From: an uncultured Prevotella sp.
GTDB taxonomy: Bacteria > Bacteroidota > Bacteroidia > Bacteroidales > Bacteroidaceae
Length of the DNA stretch: 59,256 nt
NCBI GenBank assembly: GCA_905233985.1
Contig: CAJOFA010000021.1
Location: 1 to 59,256, forward strand
Direction of reading: 5' to 3'
Shown: piece by piece, positions 59,175-59,256 of the stretch
How the letters are laid out: every line of letters begins with the position of its first letter
How positions within the stretch are numbered: position 1 is the stretch's first letter
Made by a program: the position numbers and the translations under genes
The notes under the pieces: model-generated
What the model saw: the letters and a program-made list of their open reading frames with translations, nothing else
What the model was told of the DNA's origin: nothing
Database searches by the model: none

Positions 59175-59256
59175 GGTGAAGGCTTCAGGCCCCATACGTA
59201 CTTCTCTCTACGAGAGAGAAGGTAGTATGGTGGGGCCCGATGAAGCGACCTTCACC
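59175..59256. repeat. Long near-perfect hairpin at the window end
   Basis: GGTGAAGG (59175-59182) pairs with CCTTCACC (59249-59256), CTTCA with TGAAG, GGCCCCA with TGGGGCC, CATAC with GTATG, and CTTCTCTCT (59201-59209) with AGAGAGAAG (59213-59221) around ACG. The whole 82 nt fold back on themselves. It may continue past the window. An RNA gene, a retron-like stem or a mobile-element end are all possible. Confidence 0.75.

Overview
The window looks like a chromosomal segment of a Prevotella-like member of the order Bacteroidales. The evidence is: many Bacteroidetes-type promoters (TTTG, 19-20 nt, TAnnTTTG) instead of -35/-10 boxes; few Shine-Dalgarno sites; an N-acylornithine-type carbamoyltransferase; secreted proteins ending in a type IX secretion (T9SS) C-terminal module; a NigD-like lipoprotein; a glycine-lipid acyltransferase pair; and a dcw cluster with a Bacteroidetes-type FtsL. 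No plasmid, phage or CRISPR genes are visible.

Layout. 1-133: promoter and apparent leader of an rRNA operon running left out of the window. 368-12269 (+): arginine and proline block (argR, GNAT, argG, argC, argD, proC, DKNYY lipoprotein, XRE-cupin regulator, acyl-CoA ligase, yraN, proB, proA, argF-prime). 12389-13438 (+): threonine-aldolase-like lyase. 13474-18447 (-): NigD-like lipoprotein, acyltransferase, ddl, RluD-type synthase, PASTA protein, then rpmH. 18677-24398 (+): efp, GT2, radC, beta-helix protein, SufT-like protein, lpxH, two TM2 proteins, DUF2752. 24404-28852 (-): ackA, GxxExxY, pta, cdaA, folP. 28941-31766 (+): murF, GT2, repeat protein. 31784-37122: tRNA-Pro with a duplicated 3-prime end, two tandem cassettes of a T9SS-type cargo plus a tiny protein, and a repeat island. 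37165-38589: rpsT, tRNA-Glu, recO. 38576-54420 (-): complete dcw cluster from mraZ to ftsZ. 54750-56574 (+): probable glycine-lipid genes. 56604-59256: secreted protein, palindromic repeats, Sel1 protein and a long terminal hairpin.

Most unusual content. (1) Seven- and eight-base tandem repeat arrays sit at decisive regulatory positions: between three pairs of divergent promoters, in place of the -33 boxes, and directly against the start codons of at least three genes. Two of the promoter arrays belong to a homologous element of about 110 bp with inverted heptamer ends; a half copy lies in the cargo cassette. (2) GC-rich palindromic repeats appear inserted in frame inside three coding sequences (GNAT, argC, the lyase). 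(3) A duplicated two-gene cassette, cargo plus a 50-61 aa protein sharing a conserved N-terminal motif, lies behind a strong promoter and a long leader with two mutually exclusive pairings. (4) A 51-bp perfect direct repeat carries the tRNA-Pro 3-prime end and terminator. (5) A GxxExxY gene bounded by a 16-bp perfect inverted repeat separates pta from ackA. (6) The carbamoyltransferase has Ser at the acyl-specificity position.

The genes serve amino-acid synthesis (Arg, Pro), acetate and c-di-AMP metabolism, peptidoglycan synthesis and division (ddl, murF and dcw), envelope lipids (lpxH, glsA/glsB-like, acyltransferase) and translation (efp, rpmH, rpsT, tRNAs). All functions are inferred from sequence and recalled family knowledge; no searches were run.
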